This document shows, one piece after another, positions 11,104 through 22,742 of a stretch of DNA of 64,000 nucleotides; the stretch's first letter is position 1, and each line of letters opens with the position of its first letter. A model generated the notes under the pieces. That model searched no databases. It saw nothing but the letters and a program-made list of their open reading frames with translations, and had not been told where the DNA came from. The stretch comes from Leptobrachium leishanense (lineage: Eukaryota > Chordata > Amphibia > Anura > Megophryidae), in contig CM019066.1 of the NCBI GenBank assembly GCA_009667805.1, positions 118,807,690 to 118,871,689 on the forward strand, read 5' to 3'. The position numbers were made by a program, and so were the translations under genes.

Positions 11104-12653
11104 CAAAAAATCAGTAAACTTTTTCTGCGTGTCTGAAAATGTCTCCTCTTTTCATACAGACTGCCGCCCCAAGCAGTTGTTTATGGATAGATTAAAGGAA
11201 AAGCATTTACCGTCATTTGAAATGTCATTTTTTGGTTTTTACATATTTCTATACATCCTAGAAATCCGCCACTTCACGGGCAGGTTATGGGGACCTCCTA
11301 GGCACGATATTTGAAGGAGTTTTTTGTTTTTATTTTTAACCCTTATTTCATGGAAAACTCACTGTCCCTTTAAAAAATTTTTTTTTACTTTTTGTCCTTG
11401 TTTCCTGTCCCCCAGGGCACTACCCAGACCCCCATACACTTTTTATGGCAAATATCTAGCATATATGCCCTCTCGGAGGGCACTCTAAAAACCGAATTTT
11501 CAGCCCCATTGACTTGTATGGGGTCCGAGTTCGGGTTCGGGTTCGGACCAGAACATTTGGAAAGTTCGTGTTCGGCTTCGAAACGAACTCGGGGAGTGTT
11601 CGGCTCATCCCTACTGTGCGCTACCTGAAGCGTAGAGTGGAGAAAAGTCCCCGTGTGACTGCTGAGGAACTGAGAAAAGATTTGTCAGATGTTTGTACTG
11701 AAATTTCAGCTCAGACAATACGGCGCACACTGCGTAATGAAGGCCTCCATGCCAGAACTCCCAGGCGCACCCCCTTGCTGTCTCCAAAGAATAAGAAGAG
11801 TCGACTGCAGTATGCCAAAAGTCATGTGGACAAACCACAGAAGTTTTGGGATAGTGTTCTGTGGACTGATGAAACAAAATTAGAACTGTTTGGGCCCATG
11901 GATCAACGCTATGTTTGGAGGAGGAAGAACAAGGCCTATGAAGAAAAGAACACCTTTCCTACTGTGAAGCATGGCGGGGGTCAATCATGCTTTGGGGCTG
12001 TTTTGCTTCTGCAGGTATAGGGAAGCTTCAGCGTGTGCAAGGTACCATGAATTCTCTTCAGTACCATGAGATATTGGATGACAATGTGATGCAGTCCGTC
12101 ACAAACCTGAGGCTTGGGAGACGTTGGACCTTTCAACAGGACAATGATCCCAAGCATACCTCCAAGTCCACTAGAGCATGGTTGCAGATTAAAGGCTGGA
12201 ACATTTTGGAGTGGCCATCGCAGTCACCTGACTTAAATCCAATTGAGAACCTCTGGTGGGACTTAAAGAAAGCAGTTGCAGTGCGCAAGCCTAAGAATGT
12301 GACTGAACTGGAGGCTTTTGCCCATGACGAATGGGCGAAGATACCTATAGATCGCTGCAAGCCACTTGTGTCAAGCTATGCTTTACGTTTAAAAGCTGTT
12401 ATAACTGTAAAAGGATGTTGTACTAAGTACTAAGATTGAATGTCACTTGGGGGTTGAATAAAACTGATAATGATGTGAGCACAGAAAAGACATTTGTCTT
12501 TATTTCATTATAAATGTTATGTTATATTTGCCTGACCTACACGTGCCTCTTTGATTTAATTGTAAGCAAGATGACTGAATGATCAAAATCAATGTCAAAC
12601 TGGCCAAAACACTCAATTTCAGTGGGGGTTGAATAGTTTTGAACACAACTGTA

Positions 12654-13639
12654 TCAAAATAGTAATAGTCGAAAATATATTGGTTTTCTTCTACTGAATG
12701 CCTAACTTATCCTGAAATATAATATAATGATAAATACAACATGTTGTATAGTTCTTTGATTGAAAATATGATTCACCATACATCCTACATATTCCATTTC
12801 GATTTACATGTATTGTTCTCCTTTTCTTTGTCTGCCAATTTTACCTTTAGCAAGCAAGAGTTAAAACTGTGCACACGTGTGAAGACACGGTGCATTAGTT
12901 ATTTACACCCACTAATAAATCTATATATAACCTTATGCTCGTGATGGTTTCCCCAGCATATTGCTTTCACTTCTATGGGGAATACATTTTGAGATAAATG
13001 TTATTTTTAAAGCACAACTCCCTTGAAATAACATTTGCCTCCTGTTTATTTCCAGCAAATGTGCATTTTGTCTCTGTATACACATATGCTCATTTGTTCT
13101 GAAGAGGTAGTAAAGCAGATCTTTCAGGAAAATAAAATGTAGCCACAGCAATCCTGTGTCTGTATAAGTCTTTTTAGCCTTCTGTTGCATGAGAAGGTTA
13201 TATTTAGAATAGATGTAGAGCTACTTACTATTCTTGTTAGAAGTGATTATAGCTAAGGGGGACATGTGGTTATGAGGGGGTGTACAATGACGCAAACTCT
13301 ATCTTCCTTGATTTTCATCAGGTGAAAGCAGAAATATCCCCAAACCCAATGTAAATGGCAGATTAACCTAAAGGATACTCTATGACAAACTGCCACTGTC
13401 AGTATGGGCATAGAAAACACAGCAAATGTGACCACACCCTGGATATTGAATATACAATATGTTTCTGCTTCTCAACTTAGAGCCTTCTCCCTTATGCACG
13501 GGACAACAAACAAGAATAAAAATAAATACATATAGGAGATGTATCTAAACTCCAAAAAATAGATACATAGAGTAGAACGTTTAAACACGTAAACCAAATA
13601 AAACTGTCCCTTTGGGATTTTTTCCAGGATCAGCATAAT
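12654..13639. other. No feature recognised
   Basis: AT-rich DNA without a recognisable gene or repeat structure. Confidence 0.45.
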
Positions 13640-14725
13640 GACAGCAGAGTGGAAGTGATTACTGTAAGTATGGGCATCAGAGCGAGCGATGGAGGTTGCA
13701 CCTCATGTTGGAGCTCTGACACTCTGAAGAATGAAGACAAAGCGCTGTCATCAAGATTGAGGAATCATGAGTGCAAGTAAATCTCCGCGCAGTCGAGTAC
13801 GTCGATGCATGCGATGGAGCATTGTGCTGCATAAATATCATGGTCTTCTTGAAAGATGCAGACTTTTTCCTGTACCGCTGCTGGAAGAAAGTGTCTTCTA
13901 AAATCTGGCAGTAAGTTTGGGAGTTGAATTTGAGTCCATCTTCAATCCAAACAAGTCCAACTAGCTCATCTTTAATAATGCCAGCCCATACTAGTACCCC
14001 TCCTCCACCTTGCTGGTATCTGAGTCGAAGTGGAAGTCGAAGCTTTGTGCTCGTTACTGATCCAGCCATGGGCCCATCTCATCAGTCGAGAAAACCATTG
14101 AAAAATCTGTTTTCAGAAATTACTTGGCCCAGTCTTGACATTCAGCTTGTGTCTTGTTCAGTGGTGGCCGGGTTTCAGCCTACCTTACCTTGGCCATGTC
14201 TCTGAGTGAGCACTGAACACCTTGTATTTATGGGCACTCCAGGTAAGTTGCTGTTCTGGAATATGACAGCACTGGAGAATAATGAGTTTTTGGTACCTTG
14301 ACGTTTGATTCTTCTCAAATCTATTGCATTTCATTTGTCTTTTTTTTCTCAACACATTTTTTGCGAACCTGTTGACTATTTGCGACAAAACGTGTGATGG
14401 TTTTGTTATCACTCCCCAATGTCTTGGCAGTTTCAAGAGTGCCGCATCCCTCTGACAGACTTTTTACAATTTGTGACTTTTCAGCGTCAGTTATACCTCT
14501 TTTTTTGTCCCATTTTGCCAGAGGAAAAGAAGCTGCCTATGCACACCCTGATATAGGGTGATGATCTCCTAAGGCCACAACCTCTCTCATTACACAAATA
14601 CAGATCACCTGATATGCTTAAATGCAATAAGCATTCAAGTTTATACAGCTTGGAGTTGGACAATATGCATAAAAATGATAATATTGGTCAAAATACTCAC
14701 TTGCCTAATAATTGTGCACACAGTG
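13640..14725 (-). mobile_element. Older Tc1/mariner-lineage element, truncated
   Basis: The upstream end (right side) reads, on the minus strand, CACTGTGTGCACAATTATTA, preceded by TA at 14726-14727. This is a terminal sequence typical of a vertebrate Tc1-like lineage different from the copies at 7657 and 39225. The other inverted repeat is not found near 13640, so the element is truncated. It carries the transposase relic described separately. Confidence 0.65.
13677..14560 (-). pseudogene. Tc1-like transposase relic
   Basis: Minus-strand reading across frames gives an N-terminal helix-turn-helix part (GITDAEKSQIVKSLSEG near 14490, then TLGSDNKTITRFV). After a decayed centre comes the catalytic core in the open stretch 13677-14069: RYQQGGGGVLVWAGIIKDELVG, the segment LKFNSQTYCQILED, and MIFMQHNAPSHAS. 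In this last motif the catalytic Asp (usually MQDNAPSH) is His. The downstream Glu region is lost. Several frameshifts separate the parts. It is nonfunctional and older than the DD34E copies elsewhere in the window. Confidence 0.78.
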
Positions 14726-14727
14726 TA

Positions 14728-14840
14728 TATACACTATGCACAGTATGTGTGTGTGTATACTATGTGAGTGCGTGGGGTATATGGTGTATAAGTTTATATT
14801 ATATGTGTGCGTATACTGTATGTGTGTGTACGTATTAAAG
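14728..14840. repeat. TG/TA-rich low-complexity tract
   Basis: Degenerate TATGTGTGTG and TATACTATG motifs directly after the Tc1-like end. Confidence 0.6.
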
Positions 14841-15587
14841 TAATTTTTTAATGTTTATATTAGGACATGTTCATAGAGAACGTGTGTTAACAAGTACCAT
14901 TGACTTGGGCTGGGTTTAGTGGGCCTAGGAAGACATTGGTTTAGAGAAGGTTAAGTGTAGGGTGGATGAATACAGAGTAATTGTTTTTAGCTGATCCCAT
15001 ATCTATGATATTGAAGGTGCTACTTGCATTTTAATTCAACTTTCTGTTCCCTGTCATACAAATATGAGACAAGATAGCCAAATAACAGTTTTCTAAGAGA
15101 GTTACAGTAATGTATACTTGTAGTAGATATTTTAATCATGTCATTAGTTAAAAATAGTGTGATATACTGTTGATTTTTTTATACTTTCACCCCAATAATT
15201 ACTTGAAATGGCATTAGACATTATATGAAATAGATGATGTTACAAACAGCACTGTTGTTAGGATTAAATTGCTTATAAAGAATAATGAGAACCAAGCCAG
15301 CGACCAAAAGACTTGAAAAGGTAATAATCTTAGGTTGATAACATACCTCGCTTATCACTTTTTCAGAAATGAGGCGCAGGTCTTTATTTACTATATTTTT
15401 TCATCATGCGTATCAGACAGAAAGCATTGAGCCCTGTTCCAACCAAATCATTAAGTTAAGCAGCGTGGCCACTGTTCTTGATGACTCACTCATTAACACT
15501 AACAGCTCAAGTCTTAATTTTAAAATTATACTCTTTTCTGTAGCAATGGAGCGTTCTGAGTTGTATTGCACAATTCGAGTCTAAGAG
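14841..15587. other. No feature recognised
   Basis: AT-rich DNA. The 71-codon frame at 15369-15584 shows no family signature. Confidence 0.45.
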
Positions 15588-16527
15588 CCCTATTCCACTT
15601 CAGTCATTAGCATAACAAGTGAGTCTTTAATTTGAATGGCCCCATTTGTTAATGCTACCAGCTCCCTTGCTTTTCCAGTTGATCCGCAAACCTTAGCAGT
15701 GGATCAGCTGTTACAGCATATAGGAAGCATATGTATTGTATAGGAAGCATGAATGTATTAAGAGCCAGAGAATAACGAGCGAGTCTATTGTTGTATGTTA
15801 TTGTTGCCTAACTTAAAATAAAATTAACACTAAAAAATACCATACTCACCTCTCGTCCCACGGAGCATAAGATGCCACCATCAACTGCTTCCTCTCGAAG
15901 ATAACAGTAGAACACTAAAATCAAACCACAGCTGGCTCTCCGGTGCAGACAATACCAGCAGTGGTTCACAGAGTGGCTGTTTTATGGTTAATGAGGCCTC
16001 AGGCTAAGCTCATATATTAGGCTCTTCTTGGTGTGAACACAATTTAGAAGACCCATTCAACTCTCTTGGTAGACAAGTGTATCATTGTAGGAGAGTATTT
16101 GTGTGGAACATCAGCGCAATGAAATTCTACGTAGATCCAATCATTTGAGGGTCCAATGGGAGTATGACCTATCGCCCACCTATTTTGCCTCATTACAGAG
16201 CCGACTGTGGATCCAGCAATGCTGCATGTGTCTGTAAGCAGAACATTCGTGTTACGAGTTAAGCTGCTAGAACAGGCCTTGATTTAATCTCTTTAGATAA
16301 TAGTTTTCAAATTAATACAATCTGTTAGAAATAACTTCAAATTATTTACCTACAAATTTCACCATTAAAGTCTATGGGAATTTTTGTAGATAAATCAATT
16401 TATGTTTTTCCGCTTATACACAGGAAGTAAATTGAGAGCATAGTGACTCGTTTGAAAGAGGGCTGAGAGTAGGGAGCACTAATGGTTAATCAGTGACTCC
16501 CTCTTATCGGCTTAAGTGGAATAGAAT
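15588..16527. repeat. Possible long nonautonomous DNA transposon
   Basis: The left side reads CCCTATTCCACTTCAG and the right side, read inward, reads TTCTATTCCACTTAAGCC. The similar CTATTCCAC ends at 51990 and 53125 suggest a family with this terminus. No target duplication could be confirmed, so the boundaries are tentative. Confidence 0.35.
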
Positions 16528-16586
16528 CCAAAGTATATTATTTACTTTTAATTTATCTGCTATCAACACATAGAGAAGGTACTTGA

Positions 16587-16779
16587 CTTTTTTTCTAGAA
16601 AGGATTTTAACAGGAAGGATACATTGAGATTTCTCTCATTTTCAAGTATGTCCTGTGTGGCGAGTAAGTACTGTTAGGTATCTTGCCCAAGGACACTTAC
16701 TGGAGAGGTTGCTCGCTGGGATCGAGCCCATGACTCCATGCAGAGCGGTGATGTTACCTCTACTCCACCTAGCCAGTAC
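16587..16779 (-). mobile_element. tRNA-derived SINE, best copy in the window
   Basis: On the minus strand the head reads CTGGCTAGGTGGAGTAGAGG (A-box region) and has GGCTCGATCCC, a good B box, at 16718-16728. The middle is GTCCTTGGGCAAGATACCTA. The tail (ACTTGAAAATGAGAGAAATC, TCAATGTATCCTTCC) matches the 3' end of the L2-type LINE at 38810-40905. SINEs that borrow a partner LINE tail are a known arrangement. Other copies: 6880, 36615 and 58089. Confidence 0.75.
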
Positions 16780-18164
16780 ACTTATATTCATTATACTTGA
16801 ATATGTGGTATATGCAAAAAGCAGCGCAATCTGTACCATAAAAACCATAGGTTGAGAAAGTAGATACACATAATATTTGTTGATTCTAGCAGTGAGTGGT
16901 TCTACCCCTGAGTGAGAGAGATATTGGTGTGTGTTTGTGTGTTATGCTGTTAGTACTATTACATGATAATTAACATAACGCTACAGTTGGCATGTGTCAA
17001 AGATTAAAATATATACGTTATATCAAAAGTGTTCTGTAATGTCACTTAGTGGACAGATGGCAAAACAAGAACCTTTTTACCTGTCACCGCAAGCATGTAT
17101 ACAATGTACATATCCATTGCCTACATTCAGCTATAATACTTTCCATTTTACTACACTGCATATTGACCCCTACACCCACACACAAGCAATTCTGTGTAAC
17201 TTCATTCACTAAAAGGCTGTGGACATTTTCAGACGAAAACTACAATATAGTGCAGAAATATCTTGCAAAGTGAGGTAAACGATTCAAATCCATTTTATAT
17301 AATTTATATATCCGGCTGTAAATTTATGTCGTGCATCCACTACCACATGCTTATAGATACCATTTTGGGAACTTTAAATGATTACTTGTCAATTAAGTAG
17401 CATTTGACACCTAAATACAAAGCAACATGTGTCAATGTTCTACATCTGTGAACAGATGTCCTGCATGAGTTGACAGATTGCACCTTCACAGCAGATGAAG
17501 CATAGGCACTACTAGCATATTTAGTTGTTACACTAAAATAGTTGAACATCGATAATCATTTTTATTGCCAATTAAAGTTGTTTACTATCTGTGCAGGAGA
17601 TAGGTCAAAAGGAAAGCAAGAAATTATTGGGATTTGCAAGCAATACGTTTATTGGCCTTATGAAATAATTAAGTCAGATAGCGAAATAGCGATCAGCATG
17701 ACCTTTGCAGTGTGTATACCAAATTATGGCGTGAAATACATAATATATTGTAGTTCAATTTAACAATTTTTATTGGAACAAATTTAATATTCTTACTCGA
17801 TCTGTGCGCACGCTAAAGAGACATACTCTCCTCCTGGGGTCCTCCTACCATAGGCAGATTGTCCCCGCGGCCTAATAAATTGTGGCCATGCTTTAAATAT
17901 TTTTTGTCTCCTGACTTCATAGAAAGCCAATATTTATTGCAAGTTTGTGCTGAATGCAGAAATGTGGGTTTTTCTGTAGAGGGCGGAAACATGAGACAAA
18001 CAGACAGTTTGTTTGAAATAGGAAGTCTGTGCGTGGAATTTCTGTCTGATTTAAAGGGAAAAAAACATGAATTTAACCATTCCGCATTAAAAAAACACCG
18101 TATACATACAGCAACCAATAAATCAAGTCCAATTGTAAATATGGTTGCACAGATTTGAGTTATG
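16780..18164. other. No feature recognised
   Basis: AT-rich sequence. Overlapping short frames on both strands at 17813-18158 have no recognisable family. Confidence 0.45.
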
Positions 18165-18600
18165 TTCTTAAATTAAAAATGTGGGTAATAATGTAAAATG
18201 CAAACTTTACTGTAAAATGTGGGTTATAGTGTAAAATGCGTCTTTTAAACTACAAGCACTGCGAGTTATATATTGAAAGTAAAATAGTGTATTTCATAGT
18301 ATGGACATTCTGCTCTGTGAGTTCACTGTACAAGAGTGTATTTTAGAGTCAAGACATTGTGAGTTTCGGATTATAATGCAAAAGTGCAGATTTTACTGTA
18401 CAGCCATTGCAAGTTCAATTTCTTTTACAAAAACCTGTGTTTCACTTTAAAAAAATGAGTATTTTATATAAATGCGAGTTTTGTTATGAAAAAAATTGCC
18501 TTTTAGTGTAAAATGAGTGTTTTAGGTAAATATGAGGGTTTTAATAAAATAAATTAATGTTTTATATAAAAATTTGTTTTATGTGTAAAATTGCAGCATA
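18165..18600. repeat. Degenerate short tandem array
   Basis: Recurring motifs of the type TTTTAGTGTAAAATGNGAGT appear every roughly 25-45 bp for over 400 bp (for example 18178, 18210, 18228, 18506). Spacing and sequence are eroded, which suggests an old minisatellite. Confidence 0.55.
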
Positions 18601-18639
18601 AACAGTAGAAACACATATTCCGCACACATGCTGTACAAG

Positions 18640-19340
18640 AGGTTAGGAAAAACTAACAAGATCAACAGATAGGTTTGACACACAGAGACTGATAGGAAAA
18701 AAGGACCCTCTCGGAGTTTACAATTTGAGATGAGTGGAGAGACAAACAGAGGTGATGGTAACTCACAGATTATGAGAAGTAATGGGAAGCATGGGTGCTA
18801 TGTGGAGATCACGAAAGGTACAATGGGGGATTATGGAGTGAGCTGATTGGCTTCTCTAAAGTAATGTAATTTTAGAGATGTTTTTAAAGATTGGAGGCAC
18901 AGGGAGAGTCGAAAAGGTATGAGAAAGGGAGTTCCAGAAGTAAGGGACAGCTAAAAGGGGCAGGGAAAGGCCTGCAGGGGAGAGTGAGAAGTGCAGGTTT
19001 AATAGCAGATCATTGGCAGACTGAAATGACTGGGATGGAACATACTTGCTAATAAAAGAGGAGATGCAGGCATGGGCACAATTATGGAGAGCTTTGTACA
19101 GGAGGACCAGTATTTTGAGTTGAATTCTAAAAGAAATAGAGAAGAGTACAGAGATTGACTAAGGTTTGAGGTGTGAGTGGTACGAGATATGATGTAAATG
19201 GGACACACAGAGTTGCTCATTAGAGATTGCAGATTGATAATCTAGGATCATTTAAGGTCAATGAGAAGAGGGTTATAGTAGTTGAGGTGGGAGATAATAT
19301 GAGCTTGAATGGGCATTTTGTCAAAGTCTTGAGTTAGAAA
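18640..19340. repeat. Purine-rich dispersed-repeat-like segment, unnamed
   Basis: The long G/A-rich text (GGAGTTTACAATTTGAG, GGGAGTTCCAGAAGTAAGGG, GAGAGCTTTGTACAGGAGG) resembles an abundant vertebrate interspersed repeat I have seen in similar form, but I cannot assign it to a family. No open frame. Confidence 0.35.
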
Positions 19341-19344
19341 GTAT

Positions 19345-20912
19345 TAATAAGTTCAATGTTTTTTAGCTGAAAGTGAAAATATTTGGTTACTTGAAATATT
19401 TGAACAACAGGATAAGTAACAGGAAGTCACTAATGGTTATCAGTGTGCTCAGATATTTCCCGTTAGCGATTCCTTATTACTGGCTTCATTGAAATAAGGG
19501 CCAAACTAGTTAATAATTAAATTCCCAGGTCTTTGATGGACTTAAATGTTGCTGAAGTTTATCAGTTGTAACTAGTACAGAAACCAACAAATGTGTTTCC
19601 ATTTCTGGTTTGAATGTATGTTAAGCACTGACACCTCCACTTGAAATGTATTCTATCACTATAGAATATAATTCAGGTATAGAGGGCTCTTGATTAATAA
19701 TAGATTGTGAATGTCTATACTTTTTTCCCCCTTGTACTACGTTTAATCTGAGTTTATCCTGTCCTTAACTATTCACTGTTTAATGTGACACAAAATGCAC
19801 ATTGATACTTTTTATCCTTTCTTCAAAGTAACACCTGTAATGTTTCTTTTAGAATTGTGATCTTACAGCCATTAATTAATATTACTTTGGAAAGAAACTG
19901 TAATGAAAGCCATTTATAATTGTCTGGTTAAGAGCATCTGGAATGCAAAATTTCCCACTTCTAAAATGCAATATCTGGTTCCGTTTACAGTTTTACCATG
20001 GTTAAAGTATAGTTCCTAATTTGAGGCATTTGATTCACAAACAATACAATGTGATTTAGAACTGAGTTCACAATGTCGGCTTTAAGATTGTAATCTGGTA
20101 ATGTAATCTCTGAATTTCATCTTCCTTTCATAACCTATTTGCTAAATTAGTTAACAGATACTAATCAAAACTTGTCTGTAAAGAGTTTGCAATCATATGC
20201 AGGTAATGCTCTGAAAAACCCCCAAATAGTTTATATCATAGAAAATTGATTCTGAATATAGGCTTTATACGTGTTGTGCTCACAAGCCACGAATAACCAG
20301 GGTACTTCTTGTATTATAATAGTGCATGGGAGGTTCAATTCCATTATAATTGATTGAGACACTGAAATCAGGTATAAATTGATGAAATATAAAATATATA
20401 AAACTAGATGTAAATTGAGTATACTGCTTCTACATATATGGGTACAGAACATATAGGCATCACCTAGCCACTCCCCACCCAAATGAAAAAAGAAAGAGTT
20501 ACAATCTGTCATCTTATTTAAAACTTTTATGGGCCCATAGAAAGCTAATATTACATAAAATGCATACATCAATTGTAAAAGTTATAAAATAATCTGAATA
20601 CATAAAAAAACAAGATAAATCCCAGTACCAAGAAAATAATCCAAATTTGCTCATGGAGGGCACAGAAAGGCTCTTAAGTGTGAGAAAGATGTTTATACAC
20701 ATAGCACATAGAGCTTTCTGATTGGTTGGTTTGCCTGTTCTCTTTGGAAACAGAATTCCTGGGAGACCCGGCAACTCTATTTATTTGAAAACACTAATTG
20801 TCAAGGTTTCAATCCCTCACAAGTATTTTCAGAATGTTGAAATGTCATTTATATCTCGCGCACAATATATTTTTCAATACAACGATCTCTTGAGTGCATT
20901 CTTTTGCTCATA
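19345..20912. other. No feature recognised
   Basis: AT-rich DNA. The frames at 20231-20774 show no family signature. Confidence 0.45.
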
Positions 20913-21235
20913 GGGGTTATTCAGAGAGAGATAAACTGGTCCCAAAATTGCACTGAACAGAGAATTTCCCCTTATGCTGCAATTTCAGGGCCATTCAGGT
21001 ATTCAAAACCTGTCAATTCACCAAATATTGGCAAATTGCCATTGAAATTCAGGTGATCTTTAGCAGCAGTGAAATCCCCATAGAGAAGCAATGGTTAATC
21101 TATTCAGAGAACACCAAATAGCAGTGAAATGTCAGTGAAATGCCCTGATGTTCAGTGGTTTCATTCAGCAGATTTGATCAGGTGAATCCCATAGGTTTCA
21201 ATGTTAAAAATATCCCTGTTTTTATTCAATATCTA
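20913..21235 (-). mobile_element. Family B repeat, partial
   Basis: It starts GGGGTTATTCAGAGAGAG and contains, in reverse, the family B blocks seen at 55260-55563 (CCATAGGTTTCAATGTTAAA, CAGAGAACACCAAATAGCAG, TCAGGGCATTTC in complement). It runs directly into family A copy 3, which appears to have inserted at a TTAA in it. Confidence 0.65.
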
Positions 21236-22742
21236 TTAACTCTTTCGCTGCTGAGCCATTTCACCCTGTGTGCTGAGCTCATTTTTACTAGTTTCGCTCA
21301 TCATGTTTAACCGCGATTTGAAGTCGACCCAGACAAATTATATATTGTTCTTTCCAGCAGACTCGGCAGATACATAATATATCGTTATTATATGTATACG
21401 TCATGTCCTGCCTGAATATTAAAACAAAAAATGCATTAAAATTGGAATTTTCAATCATCTACAGCGTGTGAGGTATTTTTTTCACATTTTATCATCTGAG
21501 CCTTTGCAGTTATATCTTCTATGGGGTGCACTTGTTAAAAAATAAAAAATGGGGACTCGTTACATTTTTGGGGTGAGAATAACATGAGTTTTAGCAAACC
21601 CCTCCATACAAAAAAGTCATTAGTGCAGCATCATTGTTCACATTATAATTGAAATGGGAACAATATTTCTGCATTAATAAAACAAAATTTTTTTTTTAAT
21701 TTTTAATTTTATTTTTTTATTTACTTTTAACATGGTCATGTTTGGTATCTTTGGAAAGGCCATGCTCTGGCTATTCCAATGATACCAGACATTAACCCCT
21801 AGCTGCCACGGATTGGGAGATAGGGGGGTCAAATAACACCCCTATCTCCACCATAGGTGGTAGCTAGGAGTTAACTCCCGAACTGATGTCATCGCATCCA
21901 TGCTGATGATGCCAGTAGGCAGGGGGAGACCCAGGAAGCTTGGCTGACCTCCAAGATGTCAACCAGCTCCGGGAGGGGGCCGAGATTTGGTGCCTGTTGG
22001 TGCCGAATTGGTTTCCAGCCCCAAGGGGTTAAAGGCAGCCACCACTTGGAAGGGCAGGCTGTGCCCTTCAAAATGGTGCCTGCCTTTTTTTGCTGCCCTT
22101 TACCGATATGAGGGAGAGAGGTTTAAAGGACCTCACCCCCTCCCCTTCAGGTACCTTCCCTGCACTGGCTGGGGGGGTGCCTGAAATAGACGTCATCGCG
22201 TCCAGCGCGATGACTCTGTTCATGCGGTCTGGGGTCCCGGAGGCTGGGCTGACATCCAAGATGTCAGCCCGCACCGGGTGGCTGCAGCGATCGGACAGAA
22301 TCCCGGCCGATCGCGGCTGCAATGGGAGGGCACGCTCAGCACGTCCTCTGCAGCCGAGACCCCGCACGGCAGGACGCGAATAGCGATTTAGCCCCAAGGG
22401 TTTAAAGGCAGCCACCGCTTGGAAAGGCAAGCTGTGCCCTTCAAAACGGTGCCTGCCTTTTTTTGCTGCCCCTTACCGATAGGGAGGGAGAGAGGTCTAA
22501 AGGACCTCAGTTCCTCTCCTTCAGGCACCTTCCTTGTACTGGCAGGGGGGTGCCTGGAATAGGCGTCATCACACCCAGCTATTCGTGCGGCCAGGGTCCC
22601 GGAGGCGGGGCTGACATCCAAGATGTCAGCCCGCATCGGGTGGCCACAGCGATTGGCCGGGATCCCGGCTGATTGTGGCTGCAATGGGAGGACATGCTCA
22701 GCGGCTGGACGCGCTGATCGCATCCGCGGCAGCGATAAACTG
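21236..22742. mobile_element. Family A TTAA-target element, copy 3, with internal duplication
   Basis: It begins TTAACTCTTTCGCTGCTGAG at 21236. It carries the usual AT-rich part, the CCTAGCTGCCACGG / ATAGGTGGTAGCTAGG hairpin at 21797-21871 and GACATCCAAGATGTC hairpins at about 22251 and 22614. The right end near 22742 has lost its TTAA. About 370 bp beginning with the CCCCAAGG block is present twice in tandem (22019 and 22391). Confidence 0.7.
22019..22740. repeat. Tandem duplication, about 370-bp unit, 2 copies
   Basis: Both copies contain GGCAGCCACC, GGCTGTGCCCTTCAAAA or its close variant, and TGCCTGCCTTTTTTTGCTGC followed by the GACATCCAAGATGTC hairpin. The divergence between them is visible but modest. 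Confidence 0.75.

Larger units (their letters stand above)
8232..11613. mobile_element. Composite nonautonomous hAT element (copy 2) carrying other transposons
   Basis: TAGGGATGAGC and GCTCATCCCTA ends with an exact 8-bp duplication CTGTGCGC (8224-8231, 11614-11621) inside the Tc1 transposase gene. In order it holds a family A copy (8648-9816), a Harbinger-type MITE (9851-10299), and a palindromic MITE (10339-11103) itself split by a second Harbinger-type MITE (10599-11024). Next comes the subterminal region shared by all members of this hAT family (GCAGGTTATGGGGACCTCC near 11280). The same cargo, in the same order apart from 9851-10299, occurs in the copy at 31086-34053. No transposase is encoded. 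Confidence 0.92.
8033..12433 (+). pseudogene. Tc1 transposase, broken (copy A)
   Basis: The gene starts at ATG 8033 (MVKSRE) and matches the 340-residue transposase of copy B. It has a 12-bp loss after codon 6 and point changes in the helix-turn-helix region. It is interrupted by the 3.4-kb hAT element within codons corresponding to A68-R70 of copy B. After 11621 it resumes with [10 protein letters not shown], the first catalytic Asp ([11 protein letters not shown]) and KHGGG. One G is then missing in the run at 11975-11980, which shifts the frame. The remaining part (11987-12433) still shows FQQDNDPKH and [15 protein letters not shown] with the second Asp and the Glu. Copy A keeps the usual GGG before SIMLWG apart from that deletion, whereas copy B has substitutions there. 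Confidence 0.92.
7657..12651 (+). mobile_element. Tc1-type transposon copy A, split by a hAT insertion
   Basis: The ends are CAGTTGTGTTCAAAATTATT and its complement, flanked by TA (7655-7656 and 12652-12653), the Tc1/mariner target. The inverted repeats extend at least 28 bp, and internal direct repeats (ATTATTCAACCCC near 7845; GGGGGTTGAATAAA near 12448) give the IR/DR layout. Without the hAT insertion (8232-11613 plus 8 bp) it is about the size of copy B (39225-40841) and very similar in sequence, so both are recent copies of one family. Confidence 0.95.

Noticed and set aside
16587..16779. Functional tRNA gene
   Set aside because: Only the A- and B-box-like parts are present and they lead into a SINE body and a LINE-like tail.
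17813..18158. About 100-codon frames on both strands
   Set aside because: Mutually antisense frames without any recognisable domain; most likely chance.
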